Source of the DNA: Streptomyces sp. NRRL S-337
Lineage (GTDB): Bacteria; Actinomycetota; Actinomycetes; Streptomycetales; Streptomycetaceae
NCBI RefSeq assembly: GCF_000720175.1
Contig: NZ_JOIX01000002.1
Coordinates: 328,806 to 392,805 of the forward strand
Direction: 5' to 3'
Length of the DNA stretch: 64,000 nucleotides
Position numbers and translations under genes: made by a program. Of the stretch, positions 39,565 through 49,091 are shown in pieces. Positions within the stretch are counted from its first letter, which is position 1, and every line of letters starts with the position of its first letter. Below the pieces are notes generated by a model, which worked only from the letters and a program-made list of their open reading frames with translations, was not told the DNA's origin and searched no databases.

Positions 39565-40440
39565 GTGAGTAACTCAGGGGAGTCCGGCCGCCAGTTGAGC
39601 CTAGGGAAGAAATACGCCCTCACCGGCGAGGAAGACGAGAACGACTTCTGGGGCTTTGCGCAGGACGCCAGGGGGTTGTTTTCTCCCTTGGAGGAGGAGG
39701 GCTGGCGTCAGGTTGAATTCGTGGGGAGCGCGCCGCAGGGTGGGCTGTTGGCCTCGCTTGATCATGTCGGCGGGCTTCGCGCGGTTGCGGGAAACGCGTA
39801 TCTGGATGTGCTCGACGCCGAAGGCGTCAGCATGGGGTCCTACTTCGTGAACGACGTCACCGTGCTCTCCGTCCGGCCTTCGCCTACGGGGGCGGATCTG
39901 GTCGACGTCACGGTGCGCATGTGGTGCGACCAGGCCATGCCCGGTTCGGCCTGGGTCTGGGAGTTGATCCGTGCAGGTCGGCTGACCCGTACGGGCCTGT
40001 GGCAGGAACTCGATGCTGCTGGTCGACGCGCATGGCTGTCAGTTGCTCTGTGGTCGCACCGCTACCAACGCCGCGGAATTCCGGATGCCCCCGCGGGGAC
40101 GGTATTCACGTTGGACGGTCGGCACATCGTGGACCTGGACAGTTTCTATTGCGCGCTCGGTGAGGCGGTCAACGGCCCGGGCGGATATTTCGGGTGGAAT
40201 CTCAATGCCGTGGACGACTGCCTCAGAGGACGTTGGGGCGCCACTCCTCCGTTCACCCTGAATTGGCAGCACTCCACCGTCGCCCGGACCCACCTGGTGA
40301 ACCATCCCACGGTTCAGGAGGACCCCGCCGAGAACACCGGCGAGAACACCGCCGAAGACGCTACCGAGGACGCCGCCACCCCGTTCGCGCTTCTCTTGCA
40401 CATCTTCGAAGATCGTGGCATCGAAGTGGTGCTGAAGTGA
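39565..40440 (+). CDS. Barstar-family C-terminal domain protein
   Basis: 291 residues from GTG 39565. The C-terminal half (~180-290) is barstar-like: FTLDGRHIVDLDSFYCALGE, GGYFGWNLNAVDDCLRGRWG and PFTLNW, with the W-N-L-x-A-x-x-D-C-L core of the ribonuclease-inhibitor fold. An acidic insertion repeating E-N-T-A-E-D interrupts it before the last strand (LLLHIFEDRGIEVVL). The N-terminal ~150 residues form a separate unknown domain (SYFVNDVTVLSVRPSP). Barstar homologues neutralise secreted or contact-delivered RNases, but no RNase gene is adjacent, so it may be an orphan immunity protein. Confidence 0.8.
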   Translation: MSNSGESGRQLSLGKKYALTGEEDENDFWGFAQDARGLFSPLEEEGWRQVEFVGSAPQGGLLASLDHVGGLRAVAGNAYLDVLDAEGVSMGSYFVNDVTVLSVRPSPTGADLVDVTVRMWCDQAMPGSAWVWELIRAGRLTRTGLWQELDAAGRRAWLSVALWSHRYQRRGIPDAPAGTVFTLDGRHIVDLDSFYCALGEAVNGPGGYFGWNLNAVDDCLRGRWGATPPFTLNWQHSTVARTHLVNHPTVQEDPAENTGENTAEDATEDAATPFALLLHIFEDRGIEVVLK

Positions 40441-40631
40441 GGACAGGCAACGGTGAGGCCAGCAACGGTGAGGAGAGTCCGCAGTGACGACCGGCCACCG
40501 CTGGCAATAGCCTCCTGCTCGGCTCAGGCGCATGGCGGCGGCGAGACGACGTCGGCTGCTGCTGCTCCCGGTTGCCAGGAGCGTGGCGCTCGTCGTCCGG
40601 TACAGCCCACTCCCGTACGACCCCACCTCCG

Positions 40632-40934
40632 TTACAGCGGTGGGTGATCCGGCACGGGAGAGGCAGCGACCTCGTCGTCAAGGATCTGCTCCCGCGCAGC
40701 GGTGGTCATCTTGTTGATGGCAATGGCCTGGGCAAGCAGCTCACCGGCGGGGGGCGGATTCGTGAGCAGGTCGTCGGATTCCAGAGTGGGGAGGGCCTGC
40801 CTGATCAGACGCTGCGCTTCGGGAGACCTGGGTACCGCGTCGGCCTTGAGGAGGTTCAACATCGTCTCCAACGCCTCGGCCAGCTCGCGGACCGCGTCCC
40901 GCAGCTCGTCCGTATCGGGGCATTCATCGCTCAT
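40632..40934 (-). CDS. Small hypothetical protein
   Basis: 100 residues from ATG 40934 (MSDECPDTDELRDAVRELAE). Acidic, helical, soluble: ALETMLNLLKADAVPRSPEA, IRQALPTLESDDLLTNPPPA, LAQAIAINKMTTAAREQILD. No family recognised. The 303 bp upstream (to 41237) shows no other gene; it holds the start region of the convergently placed phosphotransferase remnant. Confidence 0.6.
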   Translation of the reverse strand: MSDECPDTDELRDAVRELAEALETMLNLLKADAVPRSPEAQRLIRQALPTLESDDLLTNPPPAGELLAQAIAINKMTTAAREQILDDEVAASPVPDHPPL

Positions 40935-41237
40935 GTCACAACGATCCCGGGTCGGCCGCAGATATGCCAGAGCGCCCGCCGGATCCAGCCACGGCGCGTC
41001 GGCGATTCGCCTGGGAACACGTGCACGAGACAACACCGCCCGAGTGGACCGTGACGGCGCTCGTGCCCGGCCTTGGTGCACCGCACTGGCGAGGGTGCCC
41101 AGCATCAGGATCGGGTCGGCACCGGCCGCGTCGGTGGCACGAGGCACATGCCATGATCACACTCGGACACGCCATACGCTCCACAGCACGTACAGGCGCG
41201 AACCAGCTGAGGTCAACTCCGCACGAGGGGCGACGAC

Positions 41238-41890
41238 ATGGCAGACGACAACGACGACCGCGTGGCAACCGCCGTTCGGGAGGCAGCTACTCCAGGCACG
41301 GCCGACCCGGCCCATACACGCATTCCCGACACCCCGGCCGGCGGCAAAGTCATCCTGCTCAACGGTACGTCCAGCTCAGGCAAGTCGAGCATCGCCAGGC
41401 ACTTCTCGACATGCTCGACGGCACCTGGTTCCACCTGCCCGTTGACGCCTTTCACGCGATGCGCTGCAAGGGACCGATATCCGACGAGGATCTCCAGGCC
41501 GAGATCGACCGCACCTGTAAGGGCTTTCACCGTGCGGTCGCCGGCATGGCTGCCGGGGGTAACAACCTCATCGTCGACTATCCACTCAGCCGCCGCTGGC
41601 GGCTGCTGGACCTCCTCGATGTGCTGGTGCCCGAAGACACCATCCTGATCGCGGTGCGCTGCCCGCTGCCCGAGTTGGAGCGCCGCGAGCGCGAACGGGG
41701 CGACCGGCAGCCGGGATTGGCCGCCATGCAGTACGACCAGGTGCACTCCCACGAACTGCACGACCTCGACGTGGACAGTGGTCTCCACTCACCCGAGGAA
41801 TGCGCCCGTCGCATTCGCGACTTCCTCCCAGGGCAATTGCGGCCCACTGCTTTCGAGAGGCTTCGGCAGACGCTGCGGAATCCCACATGA
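41238..41890 (+). pseudogene. Chloramphenicol phosphotransferase-like protein, single frameshift
   Basis: ATG 41238 (GAGGGG upstream) opens with GGKVILLNGTSSSGKSSIAR, a perfect P-loop of the CPT family. At about 41399 (gccaggcactt) the frame breaks; the rest continues one frame over: ALLDMLDGTWFHLPVDAFHA, GNNLIVDYPLSRRWRLLDLL and LIAVRCPLPELERRERERGD, to TGA 41888-41890. One missing G would restore 217 codons. CPT-type enzymes phosphorylate chloramphenicol or, in most homologues, unknown small molecules. Either recent inactivation or a sequencing error. Confidence 0.8.
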
Positions 41891-41899
41891 CCGGCGGCG

Positions 41900-42384
41900 G
41901 GAAGCGCCCCGGGCCCGGCGCGCCGGTCTGGTAGCCCGGGATGGACGGCGAATTCCATCCCTTCCGGCACCTGGCAGACGTACACCAGGTCCGCGCCGCA
42001 CCCGCACGTGTAGTACTCGGGGTCCTGGGCCCAGGAGGGCGTACCACCCACCTTGAAGAACCCGGCGCCAGGACCCTGCCCTTCAGGGGTGTCTGTGAAC
42101 GGATGAAGCGTCAAGGGCAGGGGGACCAGGGACGGTTCGGCCTCCGCGGCCGGCAGCACAGCATGCCTCTGGAGCAGCACGCGCCAGAACGGCCGCGGGT
42201 ACGGCGGCTGCGGAGCGTCCCAGTACCGGGGTACGAGCCGGCCGTCAGACAACTGGGGGTCGGACGCGTCATTGTGCGCCCGGCAGTGGAAAACCAGCAG
42301 ATGGTCTCCGCCGAAATGTACGGCCAAGCCAATCCAGGACGGTTTCCCATCGAGGACAGTAACCGTCCTAGATCCGTGTCAGGC
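41900..42384 (-). pseudogene. Conserved actinobacterial protein, apparently truncated at both ends
   Basis: Clear coding text on the minus strand: DGKPSWIGLAVHFGGDHLLV, RYWDAPQPPYPRPFWRVLLQ, TDTPEGQGPGAGFFKVGGTP, then SWAQDPEYYTCGCGADLVYV with a CxC pair, and GMEFAVHPG. This is the C-terminal half of a longer Streptomyces protein family as I recall it. The frame is closed 15 codons upstream by a stop without a start codon (TTG 42327 is the only internal candidate), and at the 3' end it runs on antisense into the phosphotransferase remnant. It may be a remnant between two rearrangement points. Confidence 0.5.
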
Positions 42385-42392
42385 TGAGCTGC

Positions 42393-42788
42393 ATGACGAC
42401 ATTCCGTGGACTTGCCACCATCCGCTATCACGCCGACAGTCTGGACGCCGCCCGTGCCTGGTACAGCGAAGTCCTCGGCGTGGAGCGGTACTTCGTAAGC
42501 GATGAATACATCGAGTTCCGGCTCGGTGACCACCTGCAGGAGTTCGGTATCTCGCGCACTCCGTCTGCGCCTGCCGGCGTGGTCGCGTACTGGCACGTGG
42601 ACGAGGTGGACGCGGTGATGGCGCGGCTGCTGAAGCTCGGCGCAAAGGAACATGAGCCGTTGCGCGACTACGGCGACTTCCGGGCCGGCGCGGTGCTCGA
42701 CCCGTTCGGCAATATCCTCGGTGTGATGCACAACCCGCACTACGCGCAGGTACTGGGCGAGAGTGGCCGCGCGGCTTCCGGCAGCTGA
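42393..42788 (+). CDS. VOC family (glyoxalase/bleomycin-resistance-like) protein
   Basis: 131 residues from ATG 42393. Two beta-alpha-beta-beta-beta modules: TIRYHADSLDAARAWYSEVL with YFVSDEYIEFRLGDHLQEFG, and YWHVDEVDAVMARLLKLGAK with GAVLDPFGNILGVMHNPHY. Glu and His at usual metal positions are present (YIEFRL, WHVDEV). Could be a metal-dependent dioxygenase, isomerase or drug-binding protein; the substrate is unknown. No good ribosome-binding site; the start abuts the preceding remnant. Confidence 0.88.
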   Translation: MTTFRGLATIRYHADSLDAARAWYSEVLGVERYFVSDEYIEFRLGDHLQEFGISRTPSAPAGVVAYWHVDEVDAVMARLLKLGAKEHEPLRDYGDFRAGAVLDPFGNILGVMHNPHYAQVLGESGRAASGS

Positions 42789-42961
42789 TGACGTCCCGCG
42801 CCGGGTGGCCTGTTGCTTGCGGCCTGGAGCCGGGGAACCTGTGATCCACCACCGCACCCGACCCGGGCGGCCACGGGAAACGCTGCCGGTGCGCCCTGGC
42901 GTCCCGGGCAGGAACGCCAGGGCGCACATGTCAAGGAACGACATAGACGCCGAGGACCGAT

Positions 42962-43795
42962 CTACCGGAAGGCGGCGACGTTCCGCGCGGCCCATTCACG
43001 GAAGCCGTGCGCGGGACGTCCGAGTGTCCGCTCGACGTCGGGACTGACCCGCCGCTCCTCCGGGGTCGGCTCGCCCAGAATCGCCAGTGTGCCCTCGACG
43101 ACCGGCAACGGCATGAATTGCGCCATCTGCGCATGCGCCTCCTCGCGGGACTGCTCCACGAAACGGACCGGTTCCCCCAGCGCCTCGGCGAGCGCCGCCG
43201 CGCGTTCGCGAGGGGTGACCGGCTCCGGTCCGGTGAGGTTGTACGTCGCGCCGTCATGCCCCTGCTCACGCAGAGCGGCGGCGCCGACCGCGGCGACGTC
43301 GTCCGGGTCGATGAAGGGCAGGCCGACATCACCGAACGGAGCGGCGGCGGTGCGATGGAGCCGGACCGGCTCCGCCCAGGCCAGGGCGTTCGACGCCATA
43401 CCGCCGGAGCGCATGATGGTCCATGCCAGCCCCGATCCGCGCACCGCCGCCTCGAATCTGCCCGCATGCGCGTAGACCTCCGGCCGGGTCCCCACTCCCT
43501 GGCTGGACAGCAGAACGAGCCTCCGAACCCCCGCAGACTTGGCCGCCTCCACGATCCCCTGCGGATCCTCCCCGGCCACCAGGAGAAACACCGCCTCCGC
43601 CCCGTCGAGCGCGGGTCGCAAGCCCTCGACGTCCCCCAGGTCCGCGGCGACCACGCGCACGCCCTGAGGAACATCAGCCTCGGTGATGCGGCGGGCCACA
43701 GCCGTGACCCGTTCCCCCGCCCCGACCAGCATCCGTACCAGTGTCCGTCCCACATTGCCCGTAGCGCCCGTAACGACGATCACGACGACCCCCAT
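42962..43795 (-). CDS. NmrA-like NAD(P)-binding protein
   Basis: 277 residues from ATG 43795. Rossmann start IVVTGATGNVGRTLVRMLVG (residues 6-25), atypical SDR/NmrA layout: VRVVAADLGDVEGLRPALDG, AVFLLVAGEDPQGIVEAAKS, LAWTIMRSGGMASNALAWAE, DPDDVAAVGAAALREQGHDG and YNLTGPEPVTPRERAAALAE. No YxxxK catalytic pair, as in redox-sensing NmrA members or quinone reductases (QorB-like). Divergent from a TetR regulator over a repeat-filled gap; typical regulator-target pair. Confidence 0.9.
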   Translation of the reverse strand: MGVVVIVVTGATGNVGRTLVRMLVGAGERVTAVARRITEADVPQGVRVVAADLGDVEGLRPALDGAEAVFLLVAGEDPQGIVEAAKSAGVRRLVLLSSQGVGTRPEVYAHAGRFEAAVRGSGLAWTIMRSGGMASNALAWAEPVRLHRTAAAPFGDVGLPFIDPDDVAAVGAAALREQGHDGATYNLTGPEPVTPRERAAALAEALGEPVRFVEQSREEAHAQMAQFMPLPVVEGTLAILGEPTPEERRVSPDVERTLGRPAHGFREWAARNVAAFR

Positions 43796-43798
43796 AGA

Positions 43799-43915
43799 TG
43801 AGTGAGTGAGTAAGTGAGTAAGTGACTCAGGTGGGCACTCGGCACACCCCGCGAAGCGAGTCAGTTCGCCAGTTAGCCAGCTAGTTAGTTCGTTAGTTAG
43901 TTAGTTGACTGACTC
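43799..43915. repeat. Tetranucleotide-like arrays between NmrA and TetR genes
   Basis: GAGT/AAGT steps (gagtgagtaagtgagtaagt) at 43802-43824 and TTAG/TTCG steps (agttagttcgttagttag) at 43883-43905, together with gactgactcact near 43906. Part of the array may be operator sequence: it contains several inverted copies of the AGTTAG/CTAACT type. Confidence 0.85.
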
Positions 43916-43945
43916 ACTGGTGAGAACGTAGCACATCCCCCGGCC

Positions 43946-43951
43946 TATAGT
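43946..43951 (+). promoter_or_regulatory. -10 element of a leaderless TetR gene
   Basis: TATAGT is 7 nt before GTG 43959, and no ribosome-binding sequence fits, so the transcript probably starts at the GTG. Confidence 0.5.
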
Positions 43952-43958
43952 TAGTCGG

Positions 43959-44543
43959 GTGACCAACTCACAGAGTGCGAGAGCGAAGAACGCCGGTGCC
44001 AAGCGGCAGCGTCTGATGGCCGCCGCTGCCCAAGTGGTGCACCAGCAGGGCGCCGAACGCACCACCATCGCCGACATCGCGCGCGCCGCCGACGTCCAAG
44101 TGGGCAACGTCTACTACTACTTCAAGACCAAGGACGAACTGGTCGCCGCGGCGCTCACCGAACACACGCGTCAGCTGGAGACCCTCACCGGCGAGCTGGA
44201 CCGGCTGCCCGATCCGCGTGAGCGGCTCAAGTCCCTCGTACGGGGCTGGGTCGGGCAGCGTGACCTCGCGGCACGCTATGGCTGCCCCACCGGGACGCTC
44301 GCCACCGAGCTGGACAAGCGCGCAGCGGGCGGGCTGGACAAGGAGGCGGGCAAGGTCATCCGGCTGCTGCTGGACTGGGTGGCGAGCCAGTTCCGGGAGC
44401 TGGGCCTGACCGATCCCGACGGACTCGCACTGACCCTGGTGGGCGCGTACCAAGGGATGTCCCTGCTGACCAACGCGTTGCGGGACCCGCAGATCATGGT
44501 GAAGGAAGGCGACCGCTTGATCGCGTGGCTGGACACTCTCTGA
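43959..44543 (+). CDS. TetR family transcriptional regulator
   Basis: 194 residues from GTG 43959. DNA-binding domain: RQRLMAAAAQVVHQQGAERT, IADIARAADVQVGNVYYYFK and TKDELVAAALTEH (helix-turn-helix about residues 33-52). Ligand domain includes GCPTGTLATELDKRAAGGLD with the conserved C-P-x-G segment seen in TetR_C of the AefR/QacR-like type, and ends VKEGDRLIAWLDTL. It likely represses itself and the divergent NmrA-like gene through the repeat-rich intergenic DNA. Confidence 0.93.
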   Translation: MTNSQSARAKNAGAKRQRLMAAAAQVVHQQGAERTTIADIARAADVQVGNVYYYFKTKDELVAAALTEHTRQLETLTGELDRLPDPRERLKSLVRGWVGQRDLAARYGCPTGTLATELDKRAAGGLDKEAGKVIRLLLDWVASQFRELGLTDPDGLALTLVGAYQGMSLLTNALRDPQIMVKEGDRLIAWLDTL

Positions 44544-44656
44544 ACGCGGATGCCGTAGTGGGTGGCGCCCAGGCGGTGGCTCGGTGCAGTCGCCAGCGCC
44601 TCGACCACTGATAAATGCGTTGTTGAGGTGACGTGACTCGGTCAGGATCTCGGACC

Positions 44657-45217
44657 ATGGACCGCCCCTCTGCCATCCTCCGCTCGGGCCAGGTCGAGCT
44701 GCGCCGTTGGCGCACGCACGACATCGAGATCCTGGACCGGTTGGTCGACGAATCACGTGACCACTTGCTCGCCTGGGTGCCCTTCGCGGCCAGCCACAAC
44801 CGGAAGCAGGGCGAGGAGTTCCTGGCCCGGTGCGAAGAGGAGTGGGCGGCGGGACAGACGTACTACTACGCGATCACCTCGGGCGGTGTGGAGGCCGGCA
44901 GCTGCAGTCTGATGCGCCGGATCGGGCCGGGCGGGCTGGAGATCGGATATTGGCTCCACCCTGATTGGACGGGGAAGGGGTTGGCCACCATGGCCGCTGG
45001 TGCCCTGGTCGCCGCAGGACGCCGACTGCCCGGCATCGACCGCATCGAGATCCATCACGACGAGGCCAACCCCGCCAGTGGGGCCGTCGCCCGGCGCCTG
45101 GGCTTCACCGAAATCGAGCGCGTCCGACTGCCGGACGGGCCCGAGACCCCGCACGAGACGGGCATCGATGTCATCTGGCGCCTGCAGATCCGGCCCTCGC
45201 CCTCACCGAGCACCTGA
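44657..45217 (+). CDS. RimJ/RimL-type GNAT acetyltransferase
   Basis: 186 residues from ATG 44657; GTG 44633 (8 residues longer) is the alternative. RimJ/L pattern: VELRRWRTHDIEILDRLVDE, AGSCSLMRRIGPGGLEIGYW, LHPDWTGKGLATMAAGALVA (acetyl-CoA loop T-G-K-G-L-A), and IEIHHDEANPASGAVARRLG followed by FTEIERVRL. These enzymes acetylate protein N-termini or small amines. The tail is Pro/Ser-rich and runs into a hexanucleotide microsatellite (cacctg, 45217-45245). It follows TetR by 114 nt. Confidence 0.88.
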   Translation: MDRPSAILRSGQVELRRWRTHDIEILDRLVDESRDHLLAWVPFAASHNRKQGEEFLARCEEEWAAGQTYYYAITSGGVEAGSCSLMRRIGPGGLEIGYWLHPDWTGKGLATMAAGALVAAGRRLPGIDRIEIHHDEANPASGAVARRLGFTEIERVRLPDGPETPHETGIDVIWRLQIRPSPSPST

Positions 45218-45349
45218 CCTGCACCTGCACCTGCACCCGCACCTGACGCTGCTGACCGTATGGGTGCGTACGTGGGGAGACCCGCCGCCTGTCAGGGCGA
45301 CGAGCCACCGGGGGCGGCGCCGGCGCGGCGCCGCCCCCGCCCCTCTTCC

Positions 45350-45940
45350 TCAGCTCAACGACGAGCCGGACGGGACGACGACGCCGTACAGGTCGGCGAT
45401 CGTCGCGAGCGCACCGTGGTGGAGCTGTGCGGCGGATACGTCGGCCGCCGGCGTGTGCAGAGGCCGCGTCGCGCAGGCGTCGGCGACGACGGTGGGCCGG
45501 TTGCCGCGCAGGAACGCGCCGGCGGCGGTGAAGACCACGCACATGTGGGTCATGAACCCGGCGATGATGACGTCCTTGTTCCCGGCGGCATCGACGTGGT
45601 CACCCAGGTCGGTGTCGTGGAACGCGTTGGGCGTGGGCTTGACGACGACGGGCTCGCCCTCGACGGGCGCCACGCGTGGGTGGATTTGGCCGATTTCCGC
45701 GCGGATGTCGTACGGAGTTCCCTCACCGCCGTCGTTGATGACGTGGATGATCTTCGTCCCCGTGTTTCGGGCTCGGGCCAGCAGCGTGGCCCCGGCGTCG
45801 AGAGCTTGCTGCCAACCCGCCAGCTCCAACGCCCCACGGGTGTAGGTGTTTTGGTAGTCGATCAGGATCAGTGTCGCAGCGGACAGCGATGCCGGCGTCT
45901 GATCGAATCCGTTGAGTTCCCGCAGAGTTGTCGTAGACAT
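45350..45940 (-). CDS. Isochorismatase-like cysteine hydrolase
   Basis: 196 residues from ATG 45940. Catalytic Asp in LILIDYQNTYTRG (about residue 27), Lys in the PVVVKPTPNAF segment, and Cys in IAGFMTHMCVVFTAAGAFLR. The cis-peptide and Thr-His-Met-Cys context is typical of nicotinamidase/isochorismatase-like enzymes. No isochorismate pathway genes are nearby. Divergent from a GlxA-type regulator, a pair repeatedly seen in Streptomyces, suggesting regulation by it. Confidence 0.92.
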   Translation of the reverse strand: MSTTTLRELNGFDQTPASLSAATLILIDYQNTYTRGALELAGWQQALDAGATLLARARNTGTKIIHVINDGGEGTPYDIRAEIGQIHPRVAPVEGEPVVVKPTPNAFHDTDLGDHVDAAGNKDVIIAGFMTHMCVVFTAAGAFLRGNRPTVVADACATRPLHTPAADVSAAQLHHGALATIADLYGVVVPSGSSLS

Positions 45941-46104
45941 TGCTGCACTTTCTCGGGGTGGGTTTCGAAGGTTCGGGTCGCCGCGCGGTGGCACAGCCCA
46001 CGCTACGGAGCCGCCCCACATGGCGGCAATGTCATGTAACTTGCAGATACAGACATGCGCTTACCTCACCTCGTTCCCCTCGCACGGCTCGTATCGCATC
46101 GGAC

Positions 46105-46190
46105 GTCTCGTCTCGTCTCGCATCACATCGCCTCGCCATCGCGTCGCATCGCAGCGCAGCGCAGCGCCTGGCATTGCCTCGCATCACCGT
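46105..46190. repeat. CGTCT/CGCAT/GCAGC simple repeats between isochorismatase and GlxA genes
   Basis: Runs of cgtctcgtctcgtctcgcat, then catcgc steps and gcagcgcagcgcagcgc. Non-coding, within a 271-bp divergent gap. Confidence 0.85.
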
Positions 46191-46211
46191 TGCCAACCCG
46201 GCGGAGACCCC

Positions 46212-47306
<1,095 letters not shown>

Positions 47307-47706
47307 CGGAGACCACAGCCGCGAAGCGCGGCGCTGGTGACCCGTGGAGGCACGTCTTGAGGGAGAGCGGCGCGGGCATCGTTGAGGAGGCCGAATCGCC
47401 GAGGAGTGTGTGTGGCCCGTCGCACGGGTGAGGAGCGGCGCCCGGCCCAGGCCTGCCGTGCCGCTTGGTCGCGCGTGCCGGAACCGTTCTGGGCGGGAGC
47501 ACGGGCCCCACCCAGAACGGCCTTAGGGACCCACCAGTCCCTTGCGCGCCCTACGCACGCAAGGCGACTCTATGCCGGAAAATTTAACGGGACATCAACG
47601 GCTCGGCAGGATCGGGATAACACGTCGGCCATTCTCGCTCCGGCACACGAGGGAACGCTGGCCCGAATTGGCCGACGCCCAAAAGAGCGCGCCTAGGCTG
47701 AGGCCC
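47307..47706. other. Intergenic region, nothing certain
   Basis: 400 bp with no convincing gene; a frame at 47382-47696 (104 codons) has Arg-rich composition and no family likeness. Sequence becomes AT-richer near 47570-47640. Confidence 0.4.
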
Positions 47707-47790
47707 GCATGCTTACGTCTGCAGGCCTATGTCTGCATGCTTATGGCCGCAGGCCTATGTTTACAGGCCTATGGCCGCATGCTTATGTCC
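47707..47790 (+). repeat. 14-bp tandem array (6 units) in leader of a secreted-protein gene
   Basis: Units of 14 bp begin at 47707, 47721, 47735, 47749, 47763 and 47777, alternating gcatgcttatgNcN and gcaggcctatgNcN types. The array ends 7 nt before the ribosome-binding site gaggaggag. Confidence 0.92.
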
Positions 47791-47812
47791 GCATCCCGAG
47801 GAGGAGACGTCC

Positions 47813-48247
47813 ATGAGTGCATTTCGCCGCAGCGCGTCCCTGTTGGTGGCTGGGCTTACCGCCCTGCTGACCGTGTCAGCGGCTGTCGAACCCGCCGTGG
47901 CCGCCGACCCGGCTCGTCAGCCCCTCACCTGCTCACCATCGACGGCGGGCTCGTTCCTGCTGTGCAATGTCGAACGCAACTTCTCCGACACGTGGGACGG
48001 GCATGCGCTGTTCCGTCTGACCTCGGCCGCAGCACGTACCGGGGAAGGCAGTTACTTCTTGTACGTGCCGGCCACGGCAGCCGTCCAGAGCATTCCCCAC
48101 AACGGCCCAGAGGTGCCGTCCGACTGGCGTGCTGTGCTGTTCACCATGCCGCGTTCGGAACACCGTGTGGAAGTCCGCTTCGGCGATATCGACCGTCCTG
48201 AGGCAGCCGAGCCGGTCGCCTGGGTGGAGGAAATCCCGGCAGGCTGA
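47813..48247 (+). CDS. Small secreted protein
   Basis: 144 residues from ATG 47813 (gaggaggag upstream). Signal peptide: SAFRRSASLLVAGLTALLTV, cleavage near AVA-AD. The exported ~110 residues contain two Cys (LTCSPSTAGSFLLCNVERNF) and beta-rich text (YFLYVPATAAVQSIPHNGPE; HRVEVRFGDIDRPEA). No family recognised. The leader carries six 14-bp repeats, which could affect expression. Confidence 0.8.
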   Translation: MSAFRRSASLLVAGLTALLTVSAAVEPAVAADPARQPLTCSPSTAGSFLLCNVERNFSDTWDGHALFRLTSAAARTGEGSYFLYVPATAAVQSIPHNGPEVPSDWRAVLFTMPRSEHRVEVRFGDIDRPEAAEPVAWVEEIPAG

Positions 48248-48304
48248 CAGCACTCGGTAAACAGCGGATTGTCACGCCCGCGGATGCAGAGTGCTGAGTG
48301 CAGA

Positions 48305-48473
48305 GCCAGCCATCCAGCCATCCAGCCATCCAGCCCATGCGAGGGTGGGCCGACGGTTAGCGTTCCGCTTACTGCCACCATTCCGAGACGGTGCTTTTGG
48401 TCGCGCGTTGGTATTGGTCGGGCGCTGGTATTGGTCGGGCGGTGGTATTGGTCGGGCGGTCTTATTGGTTCGG
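48305..48473. repeat. Two tandem arrays in a 307-bp convergent gap
   Basis: First, agccatcc steps (48307-48336). Second, three exact-phase 17-bp units TGGTATTGGTCGGGCGN at 48409-48425, 48426-48442 and 48443-48459, with degenerate copies before (48397) and after (48460-48473). No gene in 48248-48554. Confidence 0.9.
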
Positions 48474-48554
48474 CACCTCTCGGGCGGGGCATTAATGGCC
48501 GGCACCTCGCTGAGGCGCTGAGGCTGACCCACGCCTCGGACACCGTGGGATGGC

Positions 48555-48911
48555 TCAGGCGGCGAACCAGGGAACACGGCAGGCGTGCGGTGCCATGCCT
48601 TCCGGGCACATGGTCTTGAGTACCGTCTTGCGGATCGCGCGCCAGGTCCGCAGGGAGCACGCCAACTGGACGCGCAGCTCAACGAGTTCTCGCGTTCCGC
48701 TGTTCTGACCGGGGTGTTCCCAGGCCCACTGGTCTGCCAGCAGGTCGTACATGTCGGCGGTCGTGATATCGCTTCCGGGAAGGGTGTGGTGGACGGCCTC
48801 GCCGAGGATCCGGGCGCTCCGGGAACCGGCAGCTTCGCCGATGATTCCCCTGACCCAGGCCAGCCCCTGCTCATCCGCGTACAAGCCGAACCTCAGGGTG
48901 CGTGTCCTCAT
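48555..48911 (-). CDS. Hypothetical protein
   Basis: 118 residues from ATG 48911. Text: MRTRTLRFGLYADEQGLAWV, IIGEAAGSRSARILGEAVHH, TTADMYDLLADQWAWEHPGQ, LACSLRTWRAIRKTVLKTMC and ACRVPWFAA. Soluble, three Cys in the last third. Looks like a conserved Streptomyces protein from its composition, but no function can be assigned. Good minus-strand codon bias. Confidence 0.65.
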   Translation of the reverse strand: MRTRTLRFGLYADEQGLAWVRGIIGEAAGSRSARILGEAVHHTLPGSDITTADMYDLLADQWAWEHPGQNSGTRELVELRVQLACSLRTWRAIRKTVLKTMCPEGMAPHACRVPWFAA

Positions 48912-49091
48912 CGCCTCAAGCCTTCTCTACTGCCTTCTCCGGTGTCTTCTCCGGACCGGGAAATGCACGGTGGCCAAAGGTAACCAGTGACAGTTGGTTT
49001 CTTCACCTGCTTTTTCGCTACGAAAGGCGCAGCGCATGCTCGTGCGATGCGCTGGCCGGTTGGGACGCCTCTATCCCTTCGACACCAAGCC

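Noticed and set aside
47382..47696. 104-codon plus-strand frame after the GlxA-type regulator
   Set aside because: Arg/Ala-rich, no motif, weak codon bias and no ribosome-binding site.
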